In this document: positions 1-7,038 of the stretch, one piece after another
Layout: each line of letters starts with the position of its first letter
Numbering within the stretch: the stretch's first letter is position 1
NCBI GenBank assembly: GCA_031424975.1
Contig: JANPIL010000302.1
Location: forward strand, 1-19,992
Source of the DNA: Xanthocytophaga sp031424975
GTDB lineage: Bacteria > Bacteroidota > Bacteroidia > Cytophagales > 172606-1
Length of the DNA stretch: 19,992 nt
Direction of reading: 5' to 3'
The notes under the pieces: generated by a model
Databases searched by the model: none
Seen by the model: the letters and a program-made list of their open reading frames with translations, nothing else
What the model was told of the DNA's origin: nothing
Program-made: the position numbers and the translations under genes

Positions 1-69
1 GTTACCGACGATGCGCGGGTAATCGGGATGCTCGACATCCAGGATATGGCCAAGTGGGATTTGATGTGA
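1..69 (+). CDS. C-terminal end of a CBS-domain-like protein (partial)
   Basis: The window opens inside a reading frame in phase with base 1, giving 22 residues and a TGA stop at 67-69. The visible peptide contains VIGMLDIQDMAKW, which matches the last strand and helix of a CBS domain, where a pattern like G-hydrophobic-(V/L)-(T/D)-x-x-D-(L/M) is typical. CBS domains usually bind adenine nucleotides and regulate an attached or partner protein. The start and the rest of the protein lie left of the window, so the full architecture is unknown. A strong hairpin terminator follows after about 24 bp, which supports this being a real gene end. The family call rests on a short match. Confidence 0.55.
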   Translation, partial: VTDDARVIGMLDIQDMAKWDLM

Positions 70-88
70 TGCCGCACCGATACTGAAA

Positions 89-130
89 CAAAAAGCGCGG
101 CGTTCTGTGTGAACGCCGCGCTATTTGTTT
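89..130 (+). terminator. Rho-independent terminator of the CBS-domain gene
   Basis: A perfect 12-bp GC-rich stem (94-105 pairing with 111-122) with a 5-nt loop is preceded by an A-run and followed by ATTTGTTT. It lies just after the stop codon at 69. The A-run on the left could also let it act weakly on the minus strand, for the end of the SDR transcript. Confidence 0.8.
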
Positions 131-135
131 GTGGC

Positions 136-167
136 AAAATAGTATCTTTCAAAAAGCCCAAACCCCA
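136..167 (+). repeat. 33-bp dispersed element, copy 1
   Basis: Good match at both ends (AAAATAGTATCTTT, then GCCCAAACCCC). It lies between the CBS terminator and the SDR stop codon. A weak AAACAGTATCTTG resemblance near 250 may be a decayed neighbour. Confidence 0.8.
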
Positions 168-335
168 CAAGCTGGAACCTCGCCTACCGGCCAAGTTCGA
201 GCCAAGATGCTTGAACTTGAGTTGATTATTGGTGAGAACACCACCAACGGAAACAGTATCTTGTGCGAATCTCAAGTTGCAGTAAAGACCAAAAGGGCCA
301 ACGCGGCGCAGCATGATTCGCGGTTGAAGACAAAC

Positions 336-1145
336 TCACTTTCCAAACGGCGAATCCTTTTCCTTGGCCATCACATTGTACACCACCGCGTCCATCCAGC
401 CGGGAAACCACTTGTTCAGGAACACCGTCAGCTTGCCTTGGGTGGTCAATACCAGCACTTTGCGGCGCTTGCGCACGGCTTGCAGAATGTGCTGGGCGCA
501 CTGCTCGGCACTCATCATGTTGTCTTCGTCGCGCGGGGATTCGCCTTGCACCGAGCCATCTTTGGTAAGGGCGGCATTGCGGATGTTGGAGGCCGTGAAG
601 CCGGGGCTGGCCGTGAGCACGTGTACGCCCCGGTGCAGCATTTCGGTGCGCAACACTTCCAGAAAGCCGTTCACCGCAAACTTGGAGGCCGAGTAGCCCG
701 CCCGCGCGGGCAAGCCCCGGAAGCCCGCAATGGACGAAATGCCCACCACCGAACCTTTGGTTTGCAGCAAGTGCGGCAGGCAGTATTTGGTGGCATACAC
801 GGTTCCGTAAAAGTTGATGTCCATCACTTTCCTGATCACCGCCAAGTCGGCATCCTCAAACAACGCCCGCATCGTAATGCCGGCATTGTTGATAAGCACG
901 TCAATCCGGCCGTATCTTTCAAGCGTGGCCTCCACCATTTTGCGGTTGTCTTCCTCAATGCTTACATCGGCCGTAACGGGCAGGTTGTCAATGCCTTGCG
1001 CGGTCAGTTGGTGCGAGGTTTCCCGCAGGTTGGCTTCATTGCGCCCGGTAATGACAATTTTGGCATTGGCCTTGCCAAAGGCTTCGGCCAATGCCTTGCC
1101 AATGCCCGACGAAGCTCCGGTAATGATGACAACCTTGTCTTTCAT
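336..1145 (-). CDS. SDR family NAD(P)-dependent oxidoreductase
   Basis: A classical short-chain dehydrogenase of 269 residues, the usual size for the family. It has a Rossmann cofactor-binding motif TGASSGIG (residues 9-16), NNAG (86-89), and the catalytic Ser138, Tyr151 and Lys155 in YSASK. It should catalyse NAD(P)-dependent oxidation or reduction of an alcohol or carbonyl; the substrate cannot be read from the sequence. I chose the start at 1145 (MKDKVVIITG), which places the glycine motif at the normal distance. An upstream ATG in frame at 1196 would add residues encoded by palindromic repeat DNA and is unlikely. The C-terminal stretch KWFPGWMDAVVYNVMAKE resembles the membrane-associated tails of some short-chain dehydrogenases. 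The gene stands alone, followed on the same strand by no obvious partner. Confidence 0.9.
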   Translation of the reverse strand: MKDKVVIITGASSGIGKALAEAFGKANAKIVITGRNEANLRETSHQLTAQGIDNLPVTADVSIEEDNRKMVEATLERYGRIDVLINNAGITMRALFEDADLAVIRKVMDINFYGTVYATKYCLPHLLQTKGSVVGISSIAGFRGLPARAGYSASKFAVNGFLEVLRTEMLHRGVHVLTASPGFTASNIRNAALTKDGSVQGESPRDEDNMMSAEQCAQHILQAVRKRRKVLVLTTQGKLTVFLNKWFPGWMDAVVYNVMAKEKDSPFGK

Positions 1146-1173
1146 GCGGTGGAAAAAGTTAAGAGATCTCCCC

Positions 1174-1193
1174 CCTGTCTGCCGACAGGCAGG
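1174..1193. repeat. Short palindrome, CCTGTC/GACAGG type
   Basis: An inverted repeat with arms CCTGTC and GACAGG around a 4-nt loop, extended by a further CAGG. It is related to the palindrome inserted in the 33-bp element at 11451-11471. Directly after it comes a CCCCCTC/GAGGGGG hairpin at about 1197-1215, another common intergenic hairpin type that recurs at 3800-3820. Confidence 0.6.
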
Positions 1194-1219
1194 CAACCCC
1201 CTCCGAAAGAGGGGGCTAA

Positions 1220-1250
1220 AAAATAGTATCTTTTCAAAACGACAAACCGA
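1220..1250 (+). repeat. 33-bp dispersed element, copy 2
   Basis: The left end is perfect (AAAATAGTATCTTTTC). The right end is degenerate (GACAAACCGA instead of GCCCAAACCCGCC). It abuts the CCCCCTC hairpin on its left and the four-hairpin cluster on its right. Confidence 0.75.
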
Positions 1251-1258
1251 ACAATGAC

Positions 1259-1386
1259 TGGCGCGAGATTCCTATCTCGTGCCGCCACGCCGCCGAGATT
1301 CCTATCTCGGCGGCGTAAATGAATGTGTTGCTGCGGCAGATAAGAATCTGCCCGAAAGGGCGGCACGAGATAGGAATCTCGCGCCA
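1259..1386. repeat. Cruciform cluster of four GAGAT/ATCTC hairpins
   Basis: A perfect 28-bp inverted repeat (1259-1286 with 1359-1386) encloses two further hairpins: a 13-bp stem at 1287-1316 with loop TCCT, and a 7-bp stem around 1335-1352 with loop AAGA. Each outer arm can also fold on its own as CGAGAT-N4-ATCTCG. The whole can therefore be four similar small hairpins or one branched cruciform. It lies between two minus-strand genes, just beyond the stop codon of the M3 peptidase, and could end that transcript. It resembles REP/BIME-type clusters; no transposase for it is in the window. Confidence 0.8.
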
Positions 1387-1404
1387 ATGTGGGGGTGAGG
1401 TCTT

Positions 1405-3465
1405 TCAGTTCAACCCGCTCCGTTCGAGCAGTGCCTTGGGCGAGGGTTCCTGCCCACGGAATCGTTTGTAGAGCGTCATGGGCGGTTCGCTGCCGCCCTT
1501 GGACAACACATTGTCGTTGAAAGACTGCGCAACTTCCCTATCGAAAATGCCGCGTTCGCGGAAATACGCAAACGCATCGGCATCCAGCACTTCGGCCCAC
1601 TTGTAGCTGTAATAGCCCGCCGAATAACCGCCCGCAAAGATGTGCGAGAATGCCACGCTGCTGTTAATTCCGTCCGTGTCCGGAAACAGGCTGGTGCGCT
1701 GCATGATGGCTTTTTCAAACGCGGCTACGTCTGTAATCTCTTCATCATTAGCGTGATAAGCCATGTCCAGCAAGCCAAAGCTGAGTTGGCGCATGGTCAT
1801 GTAGCCTTCCATGAAGTTGGCACTGGCTTTGATCTTGTCAATCAGTTCCTGCGGAATCGGCTCGTTGGTCTGGTAGTGGCGGGCAAACAAATCCAACGCT
1901 TCCTTTTCGTAGCACCAGTTTTCCATGATTTGCGAGGGCAGCTCCACAAAATCCCAGAATACACTCGTGCCCGACGTGCCGCCGTACTGGCACCGCGACA
2001 GCATACCGTGCAGCGCGTGGCCGAATTCGTGGAAAAGCGTGGTTACCTCATCAAAGGTGAGCAGCGAGGGTTTGGTTTCGGTGGGTTTGGTAAAATTGCA
2101 GACATTGGAAATGTGCGGCCTCACGTCCGTGCCGCCGGTTATCCGCTGGTCGCGGTAGCCGGTCATCCATGCGCCGTTCTGCTTGCTTTCGCGCGGGAAA
2201 AAATCGGCGTAGAACACGGCGACAAAATTTCCTTTCTCATCCGTCACCTCATAAGCCGTCACCTCCGGGTGATACACCTGAATCCGGTTGTTTTCCTTGA
2301 AATGCAGGCCGTAGAGTTTGCCCGCCACCGTAAAAACGCCGTTCACCACGTTCTCAAGTTTAAAATACGGCTTCAGCATTTCGCTGTCAATCGCGTATTT
2401 CTCCTTTTTCAGCTTTTCCGAATAGAAGGCGTAATCCCAGCGTTCCAACCTGTCATCTTCAAATCCGTTTTTCTTGGCATATTCGGTCAGTTCCCGCATC
2501 TGCTTTTCGGCCACCGGCTTGGCGTGGCCCAGCATTTCTTCCAGGAATCCGGTCACCTTGTCCGGCGATTCGGCCATGCGCTCTTCCAGCACAAAATGCG
2601 CGTGCGATGCGTATCCGAGCAGTCTGGCCCGCTCATGGCGCAAGGCCACGATTTGCTTCACGTTGGCTTGGTTGTCGTTCTTGTCGCCGTGAAACGAACG
2701 CGAATTGAATGCCAACGCCAGTTTTTTGCGCAATTCGCGGTTTTCGCTGTACGTCATGAACGGCAGGTAGCTCGGAGCCTGCAATGTGAAAACCCAGCCT
2801 TGCTTGCTTTTTTCCTTGGCTGTCATTCGGGCGGCCTCCCGCACAAAATCGGGTAGCCCGGCCAAGTCTTTTTCACCGGCTATTTCCAACACGTATTCAT
2901 TGGTGGCATTGAGTACATTTTCGCCGAACTGCACACCCAATTGCGAAAGCTGCTTGTCTATTTCGCGCAGTTTTTCTTTGTCCGCCGCGTTCAAATTGGC
3001 TCCATTGCGCGAAAACCCCTTGTATGTTTTTTCCAGCAATGTGCGGCTTTCCGCGTCCAGTTCCAGCGTTTCCCGGCCTTCATACACCTGTTTGATGCGT
3101 CGGAACAGTTGTTCGTTCAGCCGGATATCGTTGCCGTATTCCGAAAGCATCGGCGAGGCTTCCTTCACTATTTTCTGTAATTCAGGGTTGGTTTCGGCGG
3201 CGTTCAGGTTAAACATCACCGTCGAAACACGGTCGGCCAGTGCGCCACTCGCGTCCAACGCCACAATCGTGTTTTCAAAAGTCGGCTCTGTGGCGGCATT
3301 GGCAATGGCATCCACTTCCTTTTTGCCCGCCGCAATGGCTTCGTGCAGCGCGGGCAGCAAATGCTCGTTTTTGATTTTGCCAAACGGGAAAGTTTCGTGC
3401 GGCGTGTCGAATTTTTGCAGCAACGGATTGTGTGTTGCGGCCATTATCGGTTTTTGTTCCGGCAT
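1405..3465 (-). CDS. M3 family zinc metallopeptidase (Dcp/oligopeptidase A-like)
   Basis: A thimet-oligopeptidase-type peptidase of 686 residues, close to the usual 680 or so for bacterial Dcp and oligopeptidase A. The zinc motif HEFGH lies at residues 479-483 (two His ligands and the catalytic Glu480). The third ligand is likely Glu508 in FVELPSQIMENW, the typical downstream block of the M3A group. These enzymes cut short peptides in the cytoplasm, or in the periplasm for some Dcp proteins. No signal peptide is visible from the start I chose (MPEQKP at 3465), and MAATHNP at 3444 is also possible. The frame stays open up to 3741, but that extension runs through repeat DNA and lacks family similarity. 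I cannot separate dipeptidyl carboxypeptidase from oligopeptidase A by eye. Confidence 0.93.
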   Translation of the reverse strand: MPEQKPIMAATHNPLLQKFDTPHETFPFGKIKNEHLLPALHEAIAAGKKEVDAIANAATEPTFENTIVALDASGALADRVSTVMFNLNAAETNPELQKIVKEASPMLSEYGNDIRLNEQLFRRIKQVYEGRETLELDAESRTLLEKTYKGFSRNGANLNAADKEKLREIDKQLSQLGVQFGENVLNATNEYVLEIAGEKDLAGLPDFVREAARMTAKEKSKQGWVFTLQAPSYLPFMTYSENRELRKKLALAFNSRSFHGDKNDNQANVKQIVALRHERARLLGYASHAHFVLEERMAESPDKVTGFLEEMLGHAKPVAEKQMRELTEYAKKNGFEDDRLERWDYAFYSEKLKKEKYAIDSEMLKPYFKLENVVNGVFTVAGKLYGLHFKENNRIQVYHPEVTAYEVTDEKGNFVAVFYADFFPRESKQNGAWMTGYRDQRITGGTDVRPHISNVCNFTKPTETKPSLLTFDEVTTLFHEFGHALHGMLSRCQYGGTSGTSVFWDFVELPSQIMENWCYEKEALDLFARHYQTNEPIPQELIDKIKASANFMEGYMTMRQLSFGLLDMAYHANDEEITDVAAFEKAIMQRTSLFPDTDGINSSVAFSHIFAGGYSAGYYSYKWAEVLDADAFAYFRERGIFDREVAQSFNDNVLSKGGSEPPMTLYKRFRGQEPSPKALLERSGLN

Positions 3466-3584
3466 ATCTGGATTGTAAAAGGTTGCGGATGAACGGGTTG
3501 TGTGTGTTGGCGTGACCGGCAAAAACTGCCAATGGATAAGGCACTTGGCTGCCAACCCACCCACTGATGGAAACGGCGACGGGA

Positions 3585-3592
3585 CAAAGATA
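3585..3592 (-). promoter_or_regulatory. Candidate -7 box for the M3 peptidase gene
   Basis: The minus strand reads TATCTTTG, a full match to the Bacteroidota TAnnTTTG box, about 120 bp before the chosen start. No TTTG lies at the expected upstream spacing (the nearest TTG is about 26 bp away), so this is only a candidate. Confidence 0.35.
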
Positions 3593-3623
3593 GTTTTGGA
3601 AAGTGAAAAAGTGCCCGCCAATG

Positions 3624-3656
3624 AAAATAGTATCTTTTTCAACCGCGAAACCCGCC
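3624..3656 (+). repeat. 33-bp dispersed element, copy 3
   Basis: Both ends are intact (AAAATAGTATC and CCCGCC). The middle (TTTTTCAACCGCG) is divergent, yet the total length stays at 33. Its left end is exactly 132 bp before that of copy 4. Confidence 0.8.
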
Positions 3657-3755
3657 CATGCTGGTTTACCAATTGGCATCCGCAAACACTAATGCCGGTG
3701 GCGGGCAGGTTTTGTCCGGCGCAAACGCGGGCTTGTACCAATCAGGACTCCGGCC

Positions 3756-3788
3756 GGAATAGTATCTTTTGAAAAGCCCAAACCCAAG
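3756..3788 (+). repeat. 33-bp dispersed element, copy 4
   Basis: Reads GGAATAGTATCTTTTG, then AAAGCCCAAACCC. The final CGCC is replaced by AAGG, where C-rich hairpin repeats begin. Confidence 0.75.
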
Positions 3789-3852
3789 GCCTCCCCCAAC
3801 CCCCTCCGAAAGAGGGGGCTTTCAAAACTCTCCCTTCGGGGGCTGGGGGGCC

Positions 3853-3885
3853 CAAACAGTAGGTCTCAAAAAGCCCAAACCCGCC
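3853..3885 (+). repeat. 33-bp dispersed element, copy 5
   Basis: The right half is perfect (AAAAAGCCCAAACCCGCC). The left half is diverged (AAACAGTAGGTCTC). It starts 97 bp after copy 4 in the same orientation and lies 78 bp before the sialate esterase start. Confidence 0.75.
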
Positions 3886-3930
3886 TTTGTCACCGCCAAC
3901 GCCCGTGTACCTTTTCCGCGCAATTTTCAT

Positions 3931-3938
3931 TAGTTTTG
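3931..3938 (+). promoter_or_regulatory. Candidate -7 box for the sialate esterase gene
   Basis: TAGTTTTG matches TAnnTTTG and sits 25 bp before the start codon, which would give a short leader. No convincing -33 TTTG is present; only TTTT occurs about 15 bp upstream. Confidence 0.35.
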
Positions 3939-3963
3939 GCAACCCTTACAAAACTCCCGAAAT

Positions 3964-5946
3964 ATGAATAGAAAATATACAGCCTTACTCTCAGTCGTAT
4001 CCATACTGGTTTCGATCACCCGTCCGCTGCTGGCCGAAGTGCGCCTGCCCAAACTGGTGGGCGACAACATGATTATGCAGCGCGATGCCCGGGTGAATAT
4101 CTTTGGCACTGCCCTGCGCGTGGAACGGGTGACAGTGGTTTTCCTGAACAAAGTGTATGCTGCCCTGCCCGACGAACATGGCGAATGGCTTGTGGCCTTG
4201 CCCGCGCTGCCCGCCGGTGGCCCGTACGAAATGGAAATCTTCGGCAAGAACACGCTCAAAATCAGGAATATTCTCATTGGCGACGTGTGGCTGGCCTCCG
4301 GACAATCGAACATGGAATGGACGCTGGCCGACACGGTGACCAACTACAAAGCCGAAATCGCCAACGCCAGTTTTCCGCAAATCCGTTTCATTGATGTTGA
4401 AAACGCCATTGCCGCCCAGCCACAGCGCGATTTCAAGTCGGCGGGCTGGCAGGATTGCACACCGCGAACGGCAGGTAGGTTTTCGGCGGCGGCCTATTTT
4501 TTTGCCCGCCAGTTGCACCAACAATACAACGTTCCGGTGGGCATAATCCAGTCGGCGTGGGGTGGCACGCCTGCCGAAGCATGGGTGAGTGCCGCCACGC
4601 TGAAACAGTTTCCCGAATTCAAGCCGCTGGTGGAGAAAACGGAAAAAAGTACGGCCAACCTGAACGAACTGCGCATGGAATACGCCAAAAAGCTGGAAGC
4701 TTGGCAACTGGCAACGCCTAAAAACGACCGTGGATACGATGCCGACAAGCCGTGGTACGGCAAAAAACTCAAGGACAAGGATTGGCCGGTGATGCAACTG
4801 CCCTGCTACTGGGAATCGGCCCGGCTTTACGGCTACAATGGCGCGGTCTGGTTCCGGCGCGAAATAGACGTGCCGCGCGCTGAGGCGGGCCAGCCGCTAA
4901 CGCTGCACCTCGGCAAGATTGATGACGAAGATATTACGTGGTTCAACGGCGTGCAAGTGGGCCAGACCAAAGGCAACGGCAAGCTGCGCAAATACACGGT
5001 TCCCGGAAACCTGGTGAAGCGGGGCAGGAACGTGATTGCCATTCGCGCCAACGACACCTACGGCAACGGCGGCATCTGGGGCGACCCGAAAGATTTGCGC
5101 GTGCAATCGTCGTTTTTTTCAACTTCACTGGCCGGTGAATGGAAATTCCGTACTGCCGTGAATGTGAGCCAGTTGCCCAAGCCACCCGCCGAACTGCGCG
5201 ACGAAAATGCGCCGGGCGTACTGTTCAACGGCATGGTTGCGCCGGTAATCCCTTACACACTCAAGGGCGTGATTTGGTACCAGGGCGAAGCCAATGCCGG
5301 GCGTGCCTACCAGTACCGCAACCTTTTTCCGGCCCTCATCCGCGATTGGCGGGCGGCGTGGAAACAGAAGGATGAATTTGCGTTCCTGTTCGTGCAACTG
5401 GCCAATTTTAAGCCTGCCGAACCCCAACCCACTGACAGCGAGTGGGCGGAACTGCGCGAAGCCCAACTGTTTGCCCTCAACGAACCCAAAACCGGCATGG
5501 CCGTTGCCATGGACATCGGCGAGGCGGCCAATATCCATCCGAAAAACAAGTTGGAAGTGGGCAGGCGGCTGGCATTGGCAGCCCGCAAAATAGCGTATCA
5601 GGATACGGCGGCCGGGGAGTGTTCCGGGCCGGTTTACAAGGCCATGTCCGTTGAGTCCAACCGGGTGCGGTTACTTTTCGATTACGTTGCCGAAGGTTTG
5701 ACGGCCAAAAATGGCGCGTTACGGCAGTTTGCCATTGCCGGGGCCGACAAGAAATTTGTGTGGGCCAATGCGCATATCGAGCAGAATACGGTGGTGGTCT
5801 GGTCGCCGGAGGTGCCTAAGCCGGTGGCCGTCCGCTATGCTTGGGCCGATAACCCGGAGGGCTGCAACCTCTACAACAGTGCGGGCCTGCCTGCCTCGCC
5901 TTTCCGCACCGACCAGTGGCCGGGTCTCACGTTCAATGTCAAGTAG
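3964..5946 (+). CDS. Secreted sialate O-acetylesterase
   Basis: A 660-residue protein with an N-terminal signal peptide (about residues 1-24, hydrophobic segment ALLSVVSILVSI, then LLAE). The SGNH-hydrolase features of the sialate O-acetylesterase family are clear: catalytic Ser115 in ASGQSNMEW, a GVIWYQGEAN block (W438 to E442), and a C-terminal DIGEAANIHPKNK with the likely catalytic His525. A beta-sandwich insertion (about residues 280-385, including WFRREIDVPRAEAG and WFNGVQVGQTKGN) resembles the jelly-roll modules that split the catalytic domain in this family. The enzyme removes O-acetyl groups from sialic acids, or from other acetylated glycans in the broader family, in the periplasm or outside the cell. 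No sialidase or sialic-acid catabolic gene is next to it here. A long hairpin follows the stop. Confidence 0.92.
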   Translation: MNRKYTALLSVVSILVSITRPLLAEVRLPKLVGDNMIMQRDARVNIFGTALRVERVTVVFLNKVYAALPDEHGEWLVALPALPAGGPYEMEIFGKNTLKIRNILIGDVWLASGQSNMEWTLADTVTNYKAEIANASFPQIRFIDVENAIAAQPQRDFKSAGWQDCTPRTAGRFSAAAYFFARQLHQQYNVPVGIIQSAWGGTPAEAWVSAATLKQFPEFKPLVEKTEKSTANLNELRMEYAKKLEAWQLATPKNDRGYDADKPWYGKKLKDKDWPVMQLPCYWESARLYGYNGAVWFRREIDVPRAEAGQPLTLHLGKIDDEDITWFNGVQVGQTKGNGKLRKYTVPGNLVKRGRNVIAIRANDTYGNGGIWGDPKDLRVQSSFFSTSLAGEWKFRTAVNVSQLPKPPAELRDENAPGVLFNGMVAPVIPYTLKGVIWYQGEANAGRAYQYRNLFPALIRDWRAAWKQKDEFAFLFVQLANFKPAEPQPTDSEWAELREAQLFALNEPKTGMAVAMDIGEAANIHPKNKLEVGRRLALAARKIAYQDTAAGECSGPVYKAMSVESNRVRLLFDYVAEGLTAKNGALRQFAIAGADKKFVWANAHIEQNTVVVWSPEVPKPVAVRYAWADNPEGCNLYNSAGLPASPFRTDQWPGLTFNVK

Positions 5947-6007
5947 GCCGGGAAAATCGTTCTGCCAAAATGCTAGATACGTAAGCACTAATTTAAATTC
6001 GATTTGC

Positions 6008-6058
6008 ACTATTTCGACAATGTTTGACCCCAACGGGGTCAAACATTGTCGAAATAGT
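6008..6058. terminator. Perfect 24-bp hairpin after the esterase gene
   Basis: Arms 6008-6031 and 6035-6058 are perfectly complementary, with a 3-nt loop (AAC). It starts 62 bp after the esterase stop and probably ends that transcript, although no T-run follows. Such a long perfect hairpin could instead be a mobile-element remnant. Confidence 0.55.
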
Positions 6059-6242
6059 TATCTAAGTTTTGCGTAAATCATAGTAAAATAATTTCAGACT
6101 GATTTTAGATTTCGATCAATCCATTTATATTCGCATGAGTTAACTCAATTTTGGGATCAGTTCACCCAAGCCGAATGGCAGGATGCAGGCTTTTCAATCA
6201 GGTTCTGGATGCATCCTGTGGAGTGCGGAACCTAAGAAATCC

Positions 6243-6286
6243 ATTGAAATAATCAATTAGCTTGAAAGTTAATTGATTATTTCAAT
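6243..6286. repeat. AT-rich 17-bp inverted repeat
   Basis: Perfect arms at 6243-6259 and 6270-6286 (left arm ATTGAAATAATCAATTA) around a 10-nt loop, 140 bp before the kinase start. It could be a regulatory dyad or an RNA hairpin in the leader; the sequence does not decide. Confidence 0.6.
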
Positions 6287-6323
6287 TCTTCGGTATGGTT
6301 TCATTTGCATTGGCAGGCTTTTT

Positions 6324-6353
6324 TTTGATAATCCCTTTCGAACGCTATTTTTT
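6324..6353 (+). promoter_or_regulatory. Candidate promoter for the histidine kinase
   Basis: TTTG at 6324-6327 and TATTTTTT at 6346-6353, 18 bp apart. The second box differs from TAnnTTTG only in its last base. It lies about 75 bp before the GTG start. Confidence 0.3.
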
Positions 6354-6426
6354 CTGATGAAATGTTCATGTTCAGCTCTGTTGTCCGTTACAATCATGAT
6401 AAGTCAGTTGCGACTTTGTCATTACC

Positions 6427-7038
6427 GTGAATTTGAATAGTATGTTGCACAAAAAAGCGTTAAGTATTTACCTGCTCGTATTCCTGCTTTTACACGTAGG
6501 TAGTCGTATTTCATTATTGGCTCAGCACGATTTAGGTATTTCTGATTATTACTTGCCCACTGCATTATCCTTGGTGCTGATCCACTGGATCGGACCTAAA
6601 TATGTGATACCGATGCTGTATGTAAATGCAGTTTGTACATCTTATTTATGGGGTAATCCTTTGGAAAGATGGCCACTCTGGTTTTTGTTTGCCATTCCCG
6701 AAACATTTTTTGCTTTCTTTTCCTGGTTTCTTTTTAGGGTAGTCTATCGGGGTAAGTATTGGCTTCCTGACATTCACAACACGTCTTTGTTCTTGGCAAC
6801 TGGTATTTTTATCCCGGCGATCATTGAAGCATTTTTACTCCAATCCATGCTCATCTGGGCAGGTCATCAAGCCATCGGTACTTTTTGGGCATACGTTGGC
6901 AGCAACCTCTTAAGCGAAGTTACCACCTCTCTGTCACTTACTTTGCCGGCGCTATATTACTTAACGCCTTTCGTGCAAAAAAAAAGGGTATCTCTATTCT
7001 GTACATTCGGAAATCACGGTTCCAAGTTTGCTGAATAA
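6427..7038 (+). CDS. MASE1-like membrane sensor half of a split histidine kinase
   Basis: A 203-residue, mostly hydrophobic protein with about five membrane segments (near residues 10-30, 42-68, 80-105, 118-145, 150-172). The arrangement and the SDYYLPTALSLVLIHWIGPKY block resemble the N-terminal half of the MASE1 integral-membrane sensor domain. The frame passes through a run of nine A (6977-6985) and then reads a short non-hydrophobic tail to a stop at 7036-7038. The second half of a MASE1 domain and the kinase core continue in the +1 frame, which is already open before the A-run. This is therefore most simply the front part of one gene interrupted by an extra base. The start is GTG at 6427 or ATG at 6442. 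Base composition is AT-richer than in neighbouring genes, which hints at acquisition. Confidence 0.7.
   Translation: MNLNSMLHKKALSIYLLVFLLLHVGSRISLLAQHDLGISDYYLPTALSLVLIHWIGPKYVIPMLYVNAVCTSYLWGNPLERWPLWFLFAIPETFFAFFSWFLFRVVYRGKYWLPDIHNTSLFLATGIFIPAIIEAFLLQSMLIWAGHQAIGTFWAYVGSNLLSEVTTSLSLTLPALYYLTPFVQKKRVSLFCTFGNHGSKFAE
6977..6985 (+). other. A9 homopolymer at the frameshift point
   Basis: Nine consecutive A, where the sensor frame and the kinase frame overlap (the kinase frame is open from 6965). Removing one A joins the frames as FVQKKGYLYSVHSEI and then the kinase protein. The site suits replication or transcriptional slippage, or a sequencing or assembly error. Confidence 0.7.

Larger units (their letters stand above)
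3466..3963. other. Divergent intergenic region packed with repeats
   Basis: No gene is supported in these 498 bases between the M3 peptidase (-) and the sialate esterase (+). The stretch holds candidate -7 boxes for both genes, three direct copies of the 33-bp element, and C/G-rich hairpins at about 3798-3851 (arms such as CCCCCTC and GAGGGGG). Confidence 0.75.
5947..6426. other. AT-rich gene-free stretch ahead of the kinase
   Basis: No gene is supported in these 480 bases. They are visibly more AT-rich than the flanking esterase gene and carry none of the 33-bp elements. Inverted repeats lie at 6008-6058, 6179-6218 (9-bp arms CAGGATGCA/TGCATCCTG) and 6243-6286, plus AGGTTC/GAACCT arms at 6200-6234. 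The stretch could contain a structured leader for the kinase gene, but I recognise no known RNA family. Confidence 0.6.

Noticed and set aside
129..1226. Long plus-strand open frame (365 aa) over the SDR gene
   Set aside because: It is antisense to a clear SDR with all catalytic motifs, its composition is His/Arg-rich as expected for a shadow frame, and it begins and ends in repeat DNA.
1642..2856. 404-aa plus-strand open frame over the M3 peptidase gene
   Set aside because: Antisense of a well-supported peptidase; no domain-like pattern, and similar shadow frames occur over other high-GC genes here.
3466..3741. N-terminal extension of the M3 peptidase frame
   Set aside because: It translates repeat-bearing intergenic DNA, including one 33-bp element, and the family N-terminus begins at 3465 or 3444.
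3624..3885. CRISPR-like array from the three direct 33-bp copies
   Set aside because: Spacers are 64-99 bp and contain hairpin repeats, the copies are imperfect, and they are scattered across the window with both orientations; no cas gene is present.
6427..6450. GAATAGTATGTTGCAC at the kinase start as another 33-bp copy
   Set aside because: Only the AATAGTATG part matches; the other end (GCCCAAACCCGCC) is missing.
6970..7030. Programmed -1 ribosomal frameshift in the kinase gene
   Set aside because: Joining the two halves needs a +1 shift (dropping one base), not -1, so a classical -1 slippery site does not explain it.
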